Positions 26,424 to 35,641 of a stretch of 64,000 bases of DNA are shown in pieces. This DNA is from Achromobacter sp. B7 (GTDB lineage Bacteria > Pseudomonadota > Gammaproteobacteria > Burkholderiales > Burkholderiaceae_B): positions 992,001 through 1,056,000 of the forward strand of contig NZ_CP032084.1 in assembly GCF_003600685.1 (NCBI RefSeq), written 5' to 3'. Position 1 is the first letter of the stretch. Each line of letters starts with the position of its first letter. The notes under the pieces are model-generated. The model was not told the origin of the DNA, ran no database searches, and saw only the letters and a program-made list of their open reading frames with translations. The position numbers and the translations under genes were made by a program.

Positions 26424-27287
26424 ATGCCCCGTCTGACGACACCCCGCACTCCCCTGGACGCCGAGACCGAAGGCGCGTCCGGCCACCCCATCGCCATCCA
26501 GGTCATCGAGCGAGCCATGCGCCTGCTCGACGCCCTGGCCGCGCAGCAAGACCCGGTCACCCTCAAGGAATTGTCGGCCACCACCGGCCTGCATGCCTCG
26601 ACCGCGCACCGCATCCTGAACGACCTGGTCGTCGGACGCTACGTTGAACGCGTGGACAACGGCCTGTATCAGCTGGGCATGCGCCTGCTGGAATTGGGGT
26701 CGCTGGTGAAAGGGCGGCTGAACGTTCGCGAAGCGGCCATTTCCGCCATGCGGTCCCTGCACAAGCTAACGGGGCAGACCATCAACCTGTCGGTCCAGCA
26801 GGGCGACGAAATCGTCTATATCGACCGCGCCTGGAGCGAGCGCTCGGGCATGCAGGTGGTGCGTGCCATTGGCGGCCGTGCCCCGCTGCACCTGACCTCG
26901 ACCGGCAAGCTGTTCCTGTCCACCGGCGATGCGCGCCAAGTGCGCGCGTACGCGCTGCGCACCGGCCTGGCCGGCCACACGCGCAACAGCCTGACCGACC
27001 TGGATCGCCTGGAACGTGAACTGGCGTTGGTGCGGCGCCATGGGTACGCCCGCGACAACGAAGAACTGGAACTGGGCGTGCGTTGCATCGCAGCCGGCAT
27101 TTTTGACGATACCGGCAAGCTGGTGGCGGGGCTGTCCATCTCGGCCCCGGCCGAACGCTTGCAGGATGACTGGATACGCGCGCTGGTCGATACCGCCGCC
27201 AGCATTTCCGAGGCGCTCGGCTACGAACCCTCGGTGTCCACCGGGTTCAACGGCTTGGGCATGGCGGCGGAAGCCTTGCGGCCCTGA
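26424..27287 (+). CDS. IclR-family transcriptional regulator
   Basis: The 287-residue protein has an N-terminal winged helix (IQVIERAMRLLDALAAQQDP, then LKELSATTGLHASTAHRILN at about residues 49-68) and a C-terminal IclR effector domain (PLHLTSTGKLFLS near residues 155-167; RGYARDNEELELGVRCIAAG-like segment near 205-222). The ATG at 26424 is preferred. It is convergent with the Bug-family binding protein gene, a common pairing in Bordetella/Achromobacter, though the effector is unknown. Confidence 0.92.
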   Translation: MPRLTTPRTPLDAETEGASGHPIAIQVIERAMRLLDALAAQQDPVTLKELSATTGLHASTAHRILNDLVVGRYVERVDNGLYQLGMRLLELGSLVKGRLNVREAAISAMRSLHKLTGQTINLSVQQGDEIVYIDRAWSERSGMQVVRAIGGRAPLHLTSTGKLFLSTGDARQVRAYALRTGLAGHTRNSLTDLDRLERELALVRRHGYARDNEELELGVRCIAAGIFDDTGKLVAGLSISAPAERLQDDWIRALVDTAASISEALGYEPSVSTGFNGLGMAAEALRP

Positions 27288-27318
27288 GCAGTCCGCGCCC
27301 GCGCCGGTCCGGACCATG

Positions 27319-27345
27319 AAAAAAGCCCCTTTCGGGGCTTTTTTG
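27319..27345. terminator. Bidirectional intrinsic terminator
   Basis: AAAAAAGCCCC-TTTC-GGGGCTTTTTT lies between the convergent IclR and Bug genes and can serve both strands. Confidence 0.93.
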
Positions 27346-27377
27346 CCATTCGGCCAGGGTCGGCCGTCAGCGTCAGC

Positions 27378-28355
27378 TTATTGCTGCTCGACGCCTGCCT
27401 TCTTGAACAGCTCGGCCCATTGCGGAACCTGCTGCTTGACCTTGGCCTCAAGTGCCTGCGGGTTGGCTTCGGCCGTCAGCACCGTGGCACCAAGCTGCTT
27501 CATGCGTTCCTGGAACTTCGGGTCGGCCAGGCCGGCCTGCAAGCTCTTGATCAGCTTGTCCACCACCGGCTTGGGCGTGCCCTTGGGCACCCACATCCCG
27601 TGCCAGATGCCCACTTCAAAACCCTTGTAGCCGGATTCGTCCATGGTCGGCAGCTTGTCCAGCGTGGGCACGCGCTTCAGGCTGGTCACGGCATAGGCCT
27701 TGACCTTGCCGCTTTCGATCTGCTGCGTCGTGTTGGTGGTCTGGTCGCACAGCAGGTCGACCTGCTTGCCCAGCAGGTCGTTCATGGCGGGGGCGGTGCC
27801 CTTGTACGGAATCGTCAGCAGCTGGACGCCCAGCGCTTCCACCAGCATGGTGCCGCACAGGTGGCTGGCCGCGCCGATGCCGGCGTTGGCCAGCGAAACC
27901 TTGTCCTTGTTCTGTTTGACGTATTCGGCCAGTTCCTTGATGTTGTTCGGCGGGAAGTCCGAACGCGCGATGATGGTCATGGGCACGTCGACCACCAGGC
28001 CGATGGGCTCAAAGCTCTTGTACGGGTCGTAGCCGGGGTTCTTGTACAGGGACGGCGCCGTGGAGAAGCCGGCGTGCATCAGCAGAATGGAATAGCCATC
28101 GGGCTGGGCGCGCGCAACCTGCGTGGTGCCGATGGTGCCGCCGGCACCGCCCTTGTTCTCAACTACGACCGTCTGTCCCAGGCTCGGCCGCATGGCTTCG
28201 GCCAGCGATCGGGCGACGTTGTCGGTCGGGCCGCCTGCGGCGAACGGCACCACCATATTGATGGGGCGTTCCGGAAATTCCGCGTGGGCGGCGCCGGCCG
28301 CGAACATGGCGCTGGCCGCGAGCAGGGCCGTAAGCGTGCGGGGAATAAAGGTCAT
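27378..28355 (-). CDS. Bug/TctC-family periplasmic substrate-binding protein
   Basis: The 325-residue protein has a signal peptide (MTFIPRTLTALLAASAMFAA, cleavage at AHA-EF). Family segments are INMVVPFAAGGPTDNVARSL, VVVENKGGAGGTIGT and PDGYSILLMHAG. Bug proteins bind organic acids, amino acids or nicotinate-like ligands in the periplasm, sometimes with TctAB permeases; none is adjacent here. Such orphan Bug genes are very numerous in Bordetella and Achromobacter. The ligand is unknown. Confidence 0.93.
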   Translation of the reverse strand: MTFIPRTLTALLAASAMFAAGAAHAEFPERPINMVVPFAAGGPTDNVARSLAEAMRPSLGQTVVVENKGGAGGTIGTTQVARAQPDGYSILLMHAGFSTAPSLYKNPGYDPYKSFEPIGLVVDVPMTIIARSDFPPNNIKELAEYVKQNKDKVSLANAGIGAASHLCGTMLVEALGVQLLTIPYKGTAPAMNDLLGKQVDLLCDQTTNTTQQIESGKVKAYAVTSLKRVPTLDKLPTMDESGYKGFEVGIWHGMWVPKGTPKPVVDKLIKSLQAGLADPKFQERMKQLGATVLTAEANPQALEAKVKQQVPQWAELFKKAGVEQQ

Positions 28356-28577
28356 GAAGTCTCCAATTGCAGGGTTTTGCTTGCTGCGATTTAGTTTTTG
28401 GCCGCTGACTTATGGATTGATTTTTCTGTCATCAGCGTGAAAGCAGTTTAGAAAAGAATTGATACGCCGTCATGTCGGGTTTTTCCCGAAGCAGGGCAAA
28501 ACCTTGTTCTGGATCAATGGCGTGCACGCGGCTGCACCGTTAAAGTGCAAATACTTGTTGCGTTGCACAAAAACTGC

Positions 28578-28605
28578 TTGACAGCAATTTGTGGCAGTCT
28601 AGAAT
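28578..28605 (+). promoter_or_regulatory. Sigma-70 promoter of the phasin gene
   Basis: The -35 TTGACA (28578-28583) is consensus, and the -10 is TAGAAT (28600-28605) with a 16-bp spacer. Transcription would start near 28612, giving a leader of about 125 bases. The rest of the 382-base gap (28356-28737) shows no other gene. Confidence 0.75.
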
Positions 28606-28737
28606 GTGAATTGTGCAGTGCATCAAACGGGCCGGCGGTAGCTTGTAGTACCAGTTTCCGCGCACGTTCCTATTTCTCGTCGCAGACACCAATCCTTCTT
28701 GCCGGAAAGCTTCCGGCTACCCCTAAAGGAGCATTCT

Positions 28738-29316
28738 ATGAGCGCAATTCCGCAGCAAGTCCTGGATCGCCAAAAGGCAAGCATCAACACTTTTGTGGCT
28801 GCCCAGTCCGCCGTTTTCGCCGGCTTTGAAAAGCTGGTTGAGCTGAACATGAAGGTTGTGCGCGCCACGCTGGACGAAGTCGCCCAGAAGTCGCAACAAG
28901 CCTCTGAAGTCAAGGATCCGCAGGAAGCCGCCGCGTTTGCGTCGGGCCTGCTGCAGCCGGGCGCTGAAAAGGCCATGGCTTACACCAAGCACGTGTACGA
29001 CATCGTTGCCGGCGTGCAAGGCAGCCTGGTCAAGCTGACCGAAGAGCAAATCGCTGAAAGCCAGCAGCAACTGAGCGAAGCCGTCGACCAACTGTCGAAG
29101 AACGCTCCGGCCGGTTCGGAAAGCGCCGTTGCCCTGATCAAGTCCTCGCTGGCCACCGCGACCAGCGCCTACGACTCCGTGACCAAGGCTGCCAAGCAGG
29201 CCGCTGAAGTCGCCGAATCGAACCTGAATGCCGCCGCCAACGCGACCTTCAAGGCTGCGACGGATGCTGCCGACGCCGCCACCAAGGTTGCCAGCCGTAG
29301 CCGTCGCACCGCCTGA
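28738..29316 (+). CDS. Phasin family protein (polyhydroxyalkanoate granule-associated)
   Basis: The protein is 192 residues from the ATG at 28738, preceded by AAAGGAG. It is almost wholly helical and rich in Ala, Lys and Glu. The N-terminus has QQVLDRQKASINTFVAAQSA and FAGFEKLVELNMKVVRATLD, the Phasin_2 pattern; the tail is an Ala-rich amphipathic helix ending SRSRRTA. Phasins coat PHA granules and control their number and size. A strong promoter and a strong terminator suggest an abundant monocistronic message. Confidence 0.93.
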   Translation: MSAIPQQVLDRQKASINTFVAAQSAVFAGFEKLVELNMKVVRATLDEVAQKSQQASEVKDPQEAAAFASGLLQPGAEKAMAYTKHVYDIVAGVQGSLVKLTEEQIAESQQQLSEAVDQLSKNAPAGSESAVALIKSSLATATSAYDSVTKAAKQAAEVAESNLNAAANATFKAATDAADAATKVASRSRRTA

Positions 29317-29387
29317 GTCCTGGCGCGCGATGCTGCGCAAATCGCAGTAATGTAGTACTGTTGAGTGACAGAGCAGAGCTGGAATTA

Positions 29388-29418
29388 GGGCCACCCACCG
29401 GGTGGCCCCTTTTTTTTG
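29388..29418 (+). terminator. Intrinsic terminator of the phasin gene
   Basis: GGGCCACC pairs with GGTGGCCC through a five-base loop, followed by C and eight or more T residues. Confidence 0.93.
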
Positions 29419-29462
29419 TCCCGCATTTTGCGCTGCGCGCCGCGAGCGTGTGGAGGCAGCGT

Positions 29463-30506
29463 TCAGCGCTTTGCCGTAGCCCGCACGCATTCGCCCACCA
29501 GGGCGGGGCCCCGGTAGATCAAGCCGGTGTACAGCTGCACGGCATCCGCCCCGGCGTCCATCTTTTCGCGGGCCTGTGCGCCCGACAACACGCCGCCCAC
29601 TCCGATAATCGCCAGGCTGTTGCCCAGCTGAGCCTTCAGGCGGCGAATCACTTTCAATGACAGCTCGTGCACCGGCGCGCCCGACAGGCCGCCGGCTTCT
29701 TCGGCATGCGCCTGGCCGGTGACCGCATCGCGCGACAGCGTGGTGTTGGTGGCGATGACGCCGTCAATGCCATGGCGGGGCAGCGTGTCAGCGATGGCGT
29801 CGATCTGTTCTTCGGTCAGGTCGGGGGCGATCTTTACCGCCATGGGCACGCGGCGCTGGTGCTGGTCTTCCAGCGCACGGCGCTTGTCGGCCAGTTGCGC
29901 CAACAAGGCAGAGAGCTCGTCCCCGCTTTGCAGCGCGCGCAAATTCTTGGTGTTGGGCGACGAAATATTCACCGTCACGTAATCGGCATGCGGGTACACG
30001 CCCTCCAGCCCGATCAGGTAGTCATCAGCGGCGCGCTCGATCGGCGTGTCCGCGTTCTTTCCAATATTCAGGCCCAGGATGCCGCCTTGCTTGCGCCACT
30101 GGCTGCGCTGCACGTTCGCCAGGAACGCCGGCAGGCCCTGGTTGTTGAAGCCCAGCCGGTTGATCAGCGCGTTGGCGCGCGGCAGGCGGAACATGCGCGG
30201 CTTGGGGTTGCCGGGTTGCGCGCGAGGCGTCACGGTGCCGACTTCAATGAAACCAAAGCCCAGGTTACCCAGCGCGTCGATATAGGCGCCGTTCTTGTCC
30301 AGCCCCGCCGCCAGCCCGATGGGGTTGGCCAGCCGCATGCCCATCAGCGTGCTAGGTGCCGAGGGCTGCGCATGCATCAGCTTGCGCGTCGCGCCGCATT
30401 CATAGGCGCGTTGCAGGCCCGACAGCGTGACTTCGTGGGCGGTTTCCGCGTCCATGGCAAAAAGCGCCGGGCGGGCCAGGGGGTAGGCGTGGAAGAGGAT
30501 AGACAT
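29463..30506 (-). CDS. pyrD: Dihydroorotate dehydrogenase (quinone), class 2
   Basis: The protein is 347 residues from the ATG at 30506 ([20 protein letters not shown]). The N-terminal amphipathic helices that dock to the membrane quinone pool are typical of class 2. Conserved FMN segments are [28 protein letters not shown] and [12 protein letters not shown], the last carrying the catalytic serine. It oxidises dihydroorotate to orotate in pyrimidine synthesis. It lies downstream of bpt on the same strand. Confidence 0.96.
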   Translation of the reverse strand: MSILFHAYPLARPALFAMDAETAHEVTLSGLQRAYECGATRKLMHAQPSAPSTLMGMRLANPIGLAAGLDKNGAYIDALGNLGFGFIEVGTVTPRAQPGNPKPRMFRLPRANALINRLGFNNQGLPAFLANVQRSQWRKQGGILGLNIGKNADTPIERAADDYLIGLEGVYPHADYVTVNISSPNTKNLRALQSGDELSALLAQLADKRRALEDQHQRRVPMAVKIAPDLTEEQIDAIADTLPRHGIDGVIATNTTLSRDAVTGQAHAEEAGGLSGAPVHELSLKVIRRLKAQLGNSLAIIGVGGVLSGAQAREKMDAGADAVQLYTGLIYRGPALVGECVRATAKR

Positions 30507-30572
30507 GGGGCGGAATTGTAGAGCCAATTTCGCCGCGCTTGCCGCAATCGGGCCGCGCACCGTACGGCACGA

Positions 30573-31307
30573 TCAAAGGGACAGGTAGTCCTGATTCCGC
30601 CATTCCCCGTCGACAAGAAACTGCGCGGGTTGGAAGCTGGACTTGTAAGACATCTTGCGGCTTTCGGCGATCCAGTAGCCCAGGTACAGCCACGGCAGGT
30701 TCAACGTGCGGCACTGCTCGATCTGCCACAGGATGCTGTAGGTGCCCAGGCTGCCCTCGATATCGGGGTCGTAAAAGGTATAGACCGACGACAGCCCGTC
30801 ATCCAGCACGTCGATGATGGACACCATCATCAGCACACCGTCCGCGTCGCGAAATTCAACCAGCCGCGTGTTGACCCGGCTGGTCAGCAGAAACTGCGCA
30901 TATTGCGTGCGGCTGTCCTCGTCCATGCCGCCGCCCGGATGCCGGCCTTGCTGGTAGCGCGTATACAGCCGGTAGTGCTCGGGCGACCACGCCAATTCCG
31001 CAACGAACGACTGCAACGATTGGTGATCGCGCCACGCCCGCCGCTGGCTGCGGTTGGGGGCAAAGCCCGACGTGTCGACACGCACCGGCACGCAGGCATG
31101 GCAGTTGTCGCAATGGGGACGGTACGTGAACAGCCCGCTACGGCGAAAGCCCTGTTCGACCAGCTGGGAATAGGTGCCCGCGTTGATCAGATGCCCGGGC
31201 GCGGCAACCTGCGACCGCGCCTGGCGGCCCGGCAGGTAGCTGCACGGGTAAGGCGCGGTTGCATAGAACTGCAGCGTGGAGAAGGGAAGTTCTTTGAGCT
31301 GGCTCAT
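30573..31307 (-). CDS. bpt: Aspartate/glutamate leucyltransferase Bpt
   Basis: The 244-residue protein of the ATE1-like family has the N-terminal [14 protein letters not shown] and [12 protein letters not shown] motifs with paired cysteines, and the C-terminal [20 protein letters not shown]. Bacterial Bpt transfers leucine from Leu-tRNA to proteins with N-terminal Asp or Glu, feeding them to ClpS/ClpAP. It lies 47 bases after aat, so both aminoacyl-transferases of the N-end rule pathway are together. Confidence 0.94.
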   Translation of the reverse strand: MSQLKELPFSTLQFYATAPYPCSYLPGRQARSQVAAPGHLINAGTYSQLVEQGFRRSGLFTYRPHCDNCHACVPVRVDTSGFAPNRSQRRAWRDHQSLQSFVAELAWSPEHYRLYTRYQQGRHPGGGMDEDSRTQYAQFLLTSRVNTRLVEFRDADGVLMMVSIIDVLDDGLSSVYTFYDPDIEGSLGTYSILWQIEQCRTLNLPWLYLGYWIAESRKMSYKSSFQPAQFLVDGEWRNQDYLSL

Positions 31308-31354
31308 GGGGAAGTGCGCATCGCGCGGTACGTCCGCGACGCGATGGCTACATA

Positions 31355-32167
31355 TTAACGCTTAAGTGGCGTTGCATCGGACGCTGAATCCCGCGTCGGT
31401 TCCGCTGCCTGGTGGGATGTGGAACGGGTCGCGGGCAACAGGCGGCCCAGGCTGTCCAGCGTGCCCGGCGCCCAGAAAATCGGAGGCTGGGCGGTAGCCC
31501 GGCGTACATGTTGCAGGAACTGCGCGCGCGGTATCGGGCGTGCGCCCAGGCTGGCCAGATGCTGGGTCTGCTGCTGGCAATCGATGCGCTCGACGCCTTG
31601 CGCGGCCAGGTAGCGAATCAGGTACGCCAGCGCGATCTTCGACGCGTTAGGGGCGAGCGTAAACATGGATTCGCCAAAGAACATGCGCCCCAGGCTGATG
31701 CCGTACAGGCCACCGGCGAGCTCGCCATCGATCCAGGTTTCGATGCTGTGCACGTAGCCCGCCCGGTGCCATTCGGCATACGCCTGCTGCATGGCGGCGG
31801 TGATCCAGGTGCCCGGTTGGCCGTCACGCGGCGCGGCGCATTGCGCCATGACCCTCGAAAACACCGTGTCGACACGCACTTGCACGCGCGGCTGGGCGTC
31901 GATTTCCTGCGCAGCGATCTGCCGCAGCAGCTTACGCAGCGAATGGGACGGCGAAAAATCCTTGGTGGCCAGCACCATGCGCGGGTCGGGGCTCCACCAC
32001 AGCACGGGCTCGCCTTCGGAATACCAGGGAAAGATGCCGTTCGAGTAAGCCTGGATCAGCCTGTCCATCGACAGGTCCGCGCCGGCCGCAAGCAGGCCGT
32101 CGGGTTCCGTCAGCGCATATTCCGCTGGCGGAAACGGGGTGTCGACGGCAAGCCAGGGCAGCTTCAA
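31355..32167 (-). CDS. aat: Leucyl/phenylalanyl-tRNA--protein transferase Aat
   Basis: The 270-residue protein has the family segments [40 protein letters not shown] and the later [20 protein letters not shown]. It transfers Leu or Phe to N-terminal Lys/Arg. The start is TTG at 32167 ([14 protein letters not shown]), overlapping the Nudix stop by four bases; the next in-frame ATG would delete conserved residues. An operon Nudix-aat-bpt-pyrD is likely, given the tight spacing. Confidence 0.95.
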   Translation of the reverse strand: MKLPWLAVDTPFPPAEYALTEPDGLLAAGADLSMDRLIQAYSNGIFPWYSEGEPVLWWSPDPRMVLATKDFSPSHSLRKLLRQIAAQEIDAQPRVQVRVDTVFSRVMAQCAAPRDGQPGTWITAAMQQAYAEWHRAGYVHSIETWIDGELAGGLYGISLGRMFFGESMFTLAPNASKIALAYLIRYLAAQGVERIDCQQQTQHLASLGARPIPRAQFLQHVRRATAQPPIFWAPGTLDSLGRLLPATRSTSHQAAEPTRDSASDATPLKR

Positions 32168-32745
32168 CGGTGCGATTCAAGGGTGTAGTGATGGGGCACG
32201 AACGCGCCTTGGCGTCGGTCGTCGAAGTAGTGTTGCAAGGTCGTTACCACCGTGCGAAACGCCAGGTCGTCCCAGGGAATGTCGGCTTCGTCGTACCAGC
32301 GGGCTTCCAGGCTTTCGGGGCCGGGGTCCAGTTCGGGGCCTAGCGCCTGGGCCAGATAGAACACGTGCACCTGGTCGATCTGCGGCAGGTCGATCATGGT
32401 GTAGAGCTCGCCAAGCTGAATGCGCGCGCCGGACTCTTCCAGCGTTTCGCGGGCCGCGCCTTGTGCCGTGCTTTCGCCCAATTCCATGAAACCCGCCGGC
32501 AGCGTCCAAGTGTTGTAGCGCGGTTCGATCGCACGGCGGCAGAGCAGTACGCGTTTTTCCCACACGGGCACCGTGCCAACCACCAACCGCGGGTTCTGGT
32601 AGTGGATCGCGCCGCAGTGATCGCAGACGTCGCGCTCACGGTTGTCGCCTTCCGGCACCCGGCGGGTGATGGGCGTGGCGCACTGGCTGCAAAAAAGCGA
32701 ACGGCGGGGGGCGGGGAAGTATTCGATGGACGGTTTCGCGGTCAT
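32164..32745 (-). CDS. Nudix hydrolase with N-terminal zinc ribbon
   Basis: The protein is 193 residues from the ATG at 32745. A zinc ribbon (CSQCATPI ... CDHCGAIHY, about residues 18-50) precedes a complete Nudix box, [20 protein letters not shown], followed by SGA. This resembles the NudC/COG1051 group that hydrolyses NADH or ADP-ribose-type nucleoside diphosphates. Its stop overlaps the aat start, which suggests translational coupling. Exact substrate is not determined. Confidence 0.9.
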   Translation of the reverse strand: MTAKPSIEYFPAPRRSLFCSQCATPITRRVPEGDNRERDVCDHCGAIHYQNPRLVVGTVPVWEKRVLLCRRAIEPRYNTWTLPAGFMELGESTAQGAARETLEESGARIQLGELYTMIDLPQIDQVHVFYLAQALGPELDPGPESLEARWYDEADIPWDDLAFRTVVTTLQHYFDDRRQGAFVPHHYTLESHR

Positions 32746-32755
32746 GGGTAGGATT

Positions 32756-33688
32756 CTAACGGCTGCGGCGCGCCGTGGCGCGTCCCCCTGGGGTGGCCGG
32801 CGCACTGCCGCCAAACCGCTCTTCAAGATGCTCGACAAAAGAGCGGACCTTGGGCGACAGGAAGCGGCGATGCGGATAGATGGCGTACATGGAGATGGGT
32901 GTGTGCGCATAGTCGGCCAGCAAGGCCACCAGGCGCCCCGCGCGAATGTCGTCGCCGACCAGGAACTCGGGTTGCAGGATAACGCCGTGGCCCGCCAGCG
33001 CCGCCGTGCGCAGTACATCGCCGTTATTGGCGCGCAGCGCTGCGTTCACCCGAACCAGATGCGTCACGCCGTCCTTCTCGAAATGCCATTCATTGCCGGT
33101 GCTGGCGTAGGAATAGTGCAGGCAGCGATGCTGCTTCAAGTCTTCCGGGGTGGTCGGCGTGCCGTGCTGCTTCAGGTAGGCCGGCGCCGCGCAGACCAGC
33201 AACTGCTGAGGCGCCAGCGGGCGCGCAACCAACGATGAATCCTGAAGCGGACCGATGCGCACCGCCACGTCGTAGCCGTCCTCGACCAGATCCACCACGC
33301 GGTCGTTCAGGTCCAGGTCGATGATGACGTCGGGATAACGTTGCAGGTATTCGACAATGGCCGGCCCCAGGTGCAGGATGCCGAACGACACGGGCGCGCT
33401 GACGCGCAAACGGCCGCTGGGGCGCTGGCCTTCGGCCTGTAGCGACAGCTCCAGGTCGGCCACTTCCGCCAGGATCGGCCGGACGCGCTCGTAGAAGGCG
33501 CGCCCCGCGTCCGTCATGCTGAGTTTGCGGGTGGTGCGGTTCAACAGGCGCACGCCGTACTTCTGTTCCAGGTAGGCGATCTGCCGCGTCACGACCGAAC
33601 GCGCCTGGCCCATCTTGTCGGCGGCTGCCGCGAACGAGCCAAGCTCGACGACCTTGGCGTAGGTCTGCATGGCGGTGTGAGTGTCCAA
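32756..33688 (-). CDS. LysR-family transcriptional regulator
   Basis: The 310-residue protein has an N-terminal LysR helix-turn-helix (YAKVVELGSFAAAADKMGQA, then RSVVTRQIAYLEQKYGVRLL, residues about 10-50) and a periplasmic-binding-like effector domain (FGILHLGPAIVEYLQRYPDV). I prefer the TTG at 33688: it gives the MDTHTAMQTYA family-like start and has AGGAA six bases upstream, whereas the ATG at 33670 has no ribosome site. It is divergent from a DoxX gene, its probable target. Confidence 0.93.
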   Translation of the reverse strand: MDTHTAMQTYAKVVELGSFAAAADKMGQARSVVTRQIAYLEQKYGVRLLNRTTRKLSMTDAGRAFYERVRPILAEVADLELSLQAEGQRPSGRLRVSAPVSFGILHLGPAIVEYLQRYPDVIIDLDLNDRVVDLVEDGYDVAVRIGPLQDSSLVARPLAPQQLLVCAAPAYLKQHGTPTTPEDLKQHRCLHYSYASTGNEWHFEKDGVTHLVRVNAALRANNGDVLRTAALAGHGVILQPEFLVGDDIRAGRLVALLADYAHTPISMYAIYPHRRFLSPKVRSFVEHLEERFGGSAPATPGGRATARRSR

Positions 33689-33690
33689 GA

Positions 33691-33711
33691 TTGTTTCCTA
33701 TCGGGGAACAA
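33691..33711. promoter_or_regulatory. Inverted repeat in the LysR/DoxX divergent region
   Basis: TTGTTTCC and GGGAACAA form near-perfect arms around five bases, directly at the start of the LysR gene and overlapping its ribosome site. LysR regulators usually autoregulate from such sites; binding is inferred. Confidence 0.4.
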
Positions 33712-33816
33712 TAATTTGCAATTCTGCCTATTTATCTTTGTTTTTGGAATCGTAAGAATGGCGGCCTGATGCATCGTCCGGTCTTGGACGATCCGCGCTA
33801 CCCAGAAGGATTTGCC

Positions 33817-34218
33817 ATGATCGATACCCGTACCGCTCCCTATGCCGCACTGTTGCTGCGCGTGGCGCTTGGCGTCATGTTCCTGGCCCACGGCCTGACC
33901 AAGCTGCTGGTCTTCACGCTGCCCGGCACCGCCCAGTTCTTCGCCAAGATCGGCTTTGCCGGCTGGCTGGCCTATCCGGTCACGTTCTTTGAAGTGGGCG
34001 CGGGCGTGCTGCTTATCCTGGGCATCGTGCCGCGCTGGGTGGCGGCCATCGCGGTGGTGCAGTTGTTCGTGGCGTCGACTGTGCACTTTGGCAACGGCTG
34101 GGGCTTTGGCAACGCGGGCGGCGGCTGGGAATATCCCATCTTCCTGACCGTGGCGGCCGCCGTGCTGATGCTGCTGGGCGATGGCAAATTTGCCCTGGTC
34201 AAAAGCGGCCGGGGCTGA
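33817..34218 (+). CDS. DoxX-family membrane protein
   Basis: The protein is 133 residues from the ATG at 33817 (GAAGGA upstream). It has four helices: ALLLRVALGVMFLAHGLTK, the YPVTFFEVGAGVLLILGIVP region, AAIAVVQLFVASTVHF, and FLTVAAAVLMLLGDGKFAL. The FLAHGLTKL and FEVGAGVLL segments are typical DoxX. Such proteins are linked to thiol redox or oxidative stress, but this copy has no assigned role. Divergent LysR gene likely controls it. Confidence 0.9.
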   Translation: MIDTRTAPYAALLLRVALGVMFLAHGLTKLLVFTLPGTAQFFAKIGFAGWLAYPVTFFEVGAGVLLILGIVPRWVAAIAVVQLFVASTVHFGNGWGFGNAGGGWEYPIFLTVAAAVLMLLGDGKFALVKSGRG

Positions 34219-34278
34219 TTCCCGCAACGCCTTGTGTTGCCAGTAGCCGCCCCGTGTTGCCCCGCCGCAGATCTGGCG

Positions 34279-34869
34279 CTACGCGGCCGGATTTGGCTCG
34301 AAGCCCAGGCGGCGCGCCACCTCCTGCCGCGTGATCGCGCGCAGCGGCGCGGGGGCGTAGACGCCCGGCCATGACACGGTGATCTCAGCGTCAGGCGCCA
34401 AGCTTGCCAGGGCGTCCAGGACCGGCGCGCCGTCTCCGGTCGACAGTTTTTCCAGCAGGGCGGGCAGATCACGGTCCAGCACCAGCCCGGCGCCCGCCGC
34501 CGTGGACGCATATAGCTGGCCGCCATCGTCCAGCCACCAGGCGCTGACGGCGTCGACCGCTGCATCCGTGTGCGTGCGCAACCCGTGATTGTCGTCGTTC
34601 AGGCGCAGCACGAAGGGCGCGCCATCCAGCCGCACGAACACGCGTTGCGGGCCGTTCTGGAAAAACCAGCGGCCCGCGTCATCGTGTTCATAATTCCGAT
34701 TCATGAAATCCAGGATCTGGGCATTGGTGATGGATTCGCCGGGCCCGCCTTGCGCAGCCTGCCCCTGCGGATGCAGCCGCCAGCGCCCGCGCCCGTCCAG
34801 CGACAGCCAGCCATACACGGCCGGCACGTTGGGCCAGCGGGCAATGGCGTCCTTCACCGATTGATCCAT
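34279..34869 (-). CDS. Conserved hypothetical protein
   Basis: The 196-residue protein begins MDQSVKDAIARWPNVPAVYG, followed by WLSLDGRGRWRLHP and a central ITNAQILDFMNRNYEHDDAG. It looks soluble and mixed alpha/beta, matching the pattern of a DUF family in Burkholderiales in which the N-terminal VYGWL.LD.RG.W.L segment is conserved. I do not recognise a function and see no catalytic motif. It is the last gene of the minus-strand run below the small exported protein (2-base gap). Confidence 0.75.
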   Translation of the reverse strand: MDQSVKDAIARWPNVPAVYGWLSLDGRGRWRLHPQGQAAQGGPGESITNAQILDFMNRNYEHDDAGRWFFQNGPQRVFVRLDGAPFVLRLNDDNHGLRTHTDAAVDAVSAWWLDDGGQLYASTAAGAGLVLDRDLPALLEKLSTGDGAPVLDALASLAPDAEITVSWPGVYAPAPLRAITRQEVARRLGFEPNPAA

Positions 34870-34871
34870 GT

Positions 34872-35189
34872 TCAGGGCCGGATGATGATTGAAGGCGGGG
34901 TGATGACGATGGCAGGCGCGGGCATCGGCATCACGACCTGCGGCGCGGCGTAATAGCCTTCGCGATAGTCATCGCGGCACTTGCGCTTTTCCTGATATTC
35001 GCCGTTGCGCTTCCATTTGCGCTCGACCTTGCACGCGCCATCCCAGTACTTTTCTTTGTACTCGCGCCCATGGCGATGATGATGGCGGTCGGAGTCGGCT
35101 TCGGCCGCTATCGGCGCCAACGTCAACATCGCGGCGGCGGACAGGGCAAGCACGGGGGAACGAGCGCGAAAATTCAGAATGCGGTGCAT
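34872..35189 (-). CDS. Small exported basic protein of unknown function
   Basis: The protein is 105 residues from the ATG at 35189. Its signal peptide has a basic start, then SPVLALSAAAMLTLAPIAAE, cleaved near AEA-DS. The mature part is rich in His, Lys and Arg, has two cysteines (GACKVERKWK and KRKCRDDYRE, a probable disulfide), and a C-terminal tail rich in Pro, Met, Val and Ile. An ATG at 35231 would lengthen the leader by 14 residues. It has no recognised domain; periplasmic location is predicted. Confidence 0.65.
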   Translation of the reverse strand: MHRILNFRARSPVLALSAAAMLTLAPIAAEADSDRHHHRHGREYKEKYWDGACKVERKWKRNGEYQEKRKCRDDYREGYYAAPQVVMPMPAPAIVITPPSIIIRP

Positions 35190-35290
35190 AGTGTCGACGT
35201 CAATGGAAAACGGCGTCACCTTAGCAATCATTCGATTGTCAGCGCGTAGGGATGCGTAACGAGATGCTGGGGGGAGGGGGGGAAAGATGC

Positions 35291-35364
35291 TGGAGGCGCA
35301 AGCCGGAATCGAACCGACGTACACGGATTTGCAATCCGCTGCATAACCACTCTGCCATTGCGCC
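35291..35364 (-). tRNA. tRNA-Cys (GCA)
   Basis: The 74-base gene reads on the minus strand with acceptor GGCGCAA/TTGCGCC, discriminator T and encoded CCA. The anticodon loop is ATTGCAAAT with GCA, and the T-loop is GTTCGATTC. It lies 55 bases downstream of tRNA-Gly on the same strand, a Gly-Cys pair frequent in proteobacteria. Confidence 0.96.
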
Positions 35365-35419
35365 AGCACTTGCAAGAAAAAAGGAAGCGCGGTGTTGGCC
35401 GATGCTTCCTTCTTGTATT

Positions 35420-35495
35420 TGGAGCGGGAGACGAGTCTCGAACTCGCGACCTCAACCTTGGCAAGGTTGCGCTCTACCAACTGAGCTACTCCCGC
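35420..35495 (-). tRNA. tRNA-Gly (GCC), copy 1
   Basis: The 76-base gene has acceptor GCGGGAG/CTCCCGC, discriminator T and encoded CCA. The anticodon is GCC inside CTTGCCAAG, and the T-loop is GTTCGAGAC. It is identical over its full length to the copy at 55958-56033. It marks the left edge of the glycine betaine island. Confidence 0.97.
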
Positions 35496-35626
35496 GGGGT
35501 ACTGCTTACAGCCATTGCTTTTGCTGTATTTCCTGCTTTGCCGAAGGAAATTCCTGCTGGAACCGCCACCGGTTTTGGTGAAGTTTGAGAAGCTTTTCTC
35601 AAAGGCCGTGTCCACCAAAGACAGCG

Positions 35627-35632
35627 ATTATA
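35627..35632 (-). promoter_or_regulatory. -10 element for the tRNA-Gly/tRNA-Cys unit
   Basis: On the minus strand a consensus TATAAT lies about 130 bases upstream of tRNA-Gly, within 15 bases of the stop of the GlxA-type regulator. No good -35 is seen, so the element is tentative. Confidence 0.4.
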
Positions 35633-35641
35633 CACAGAATT

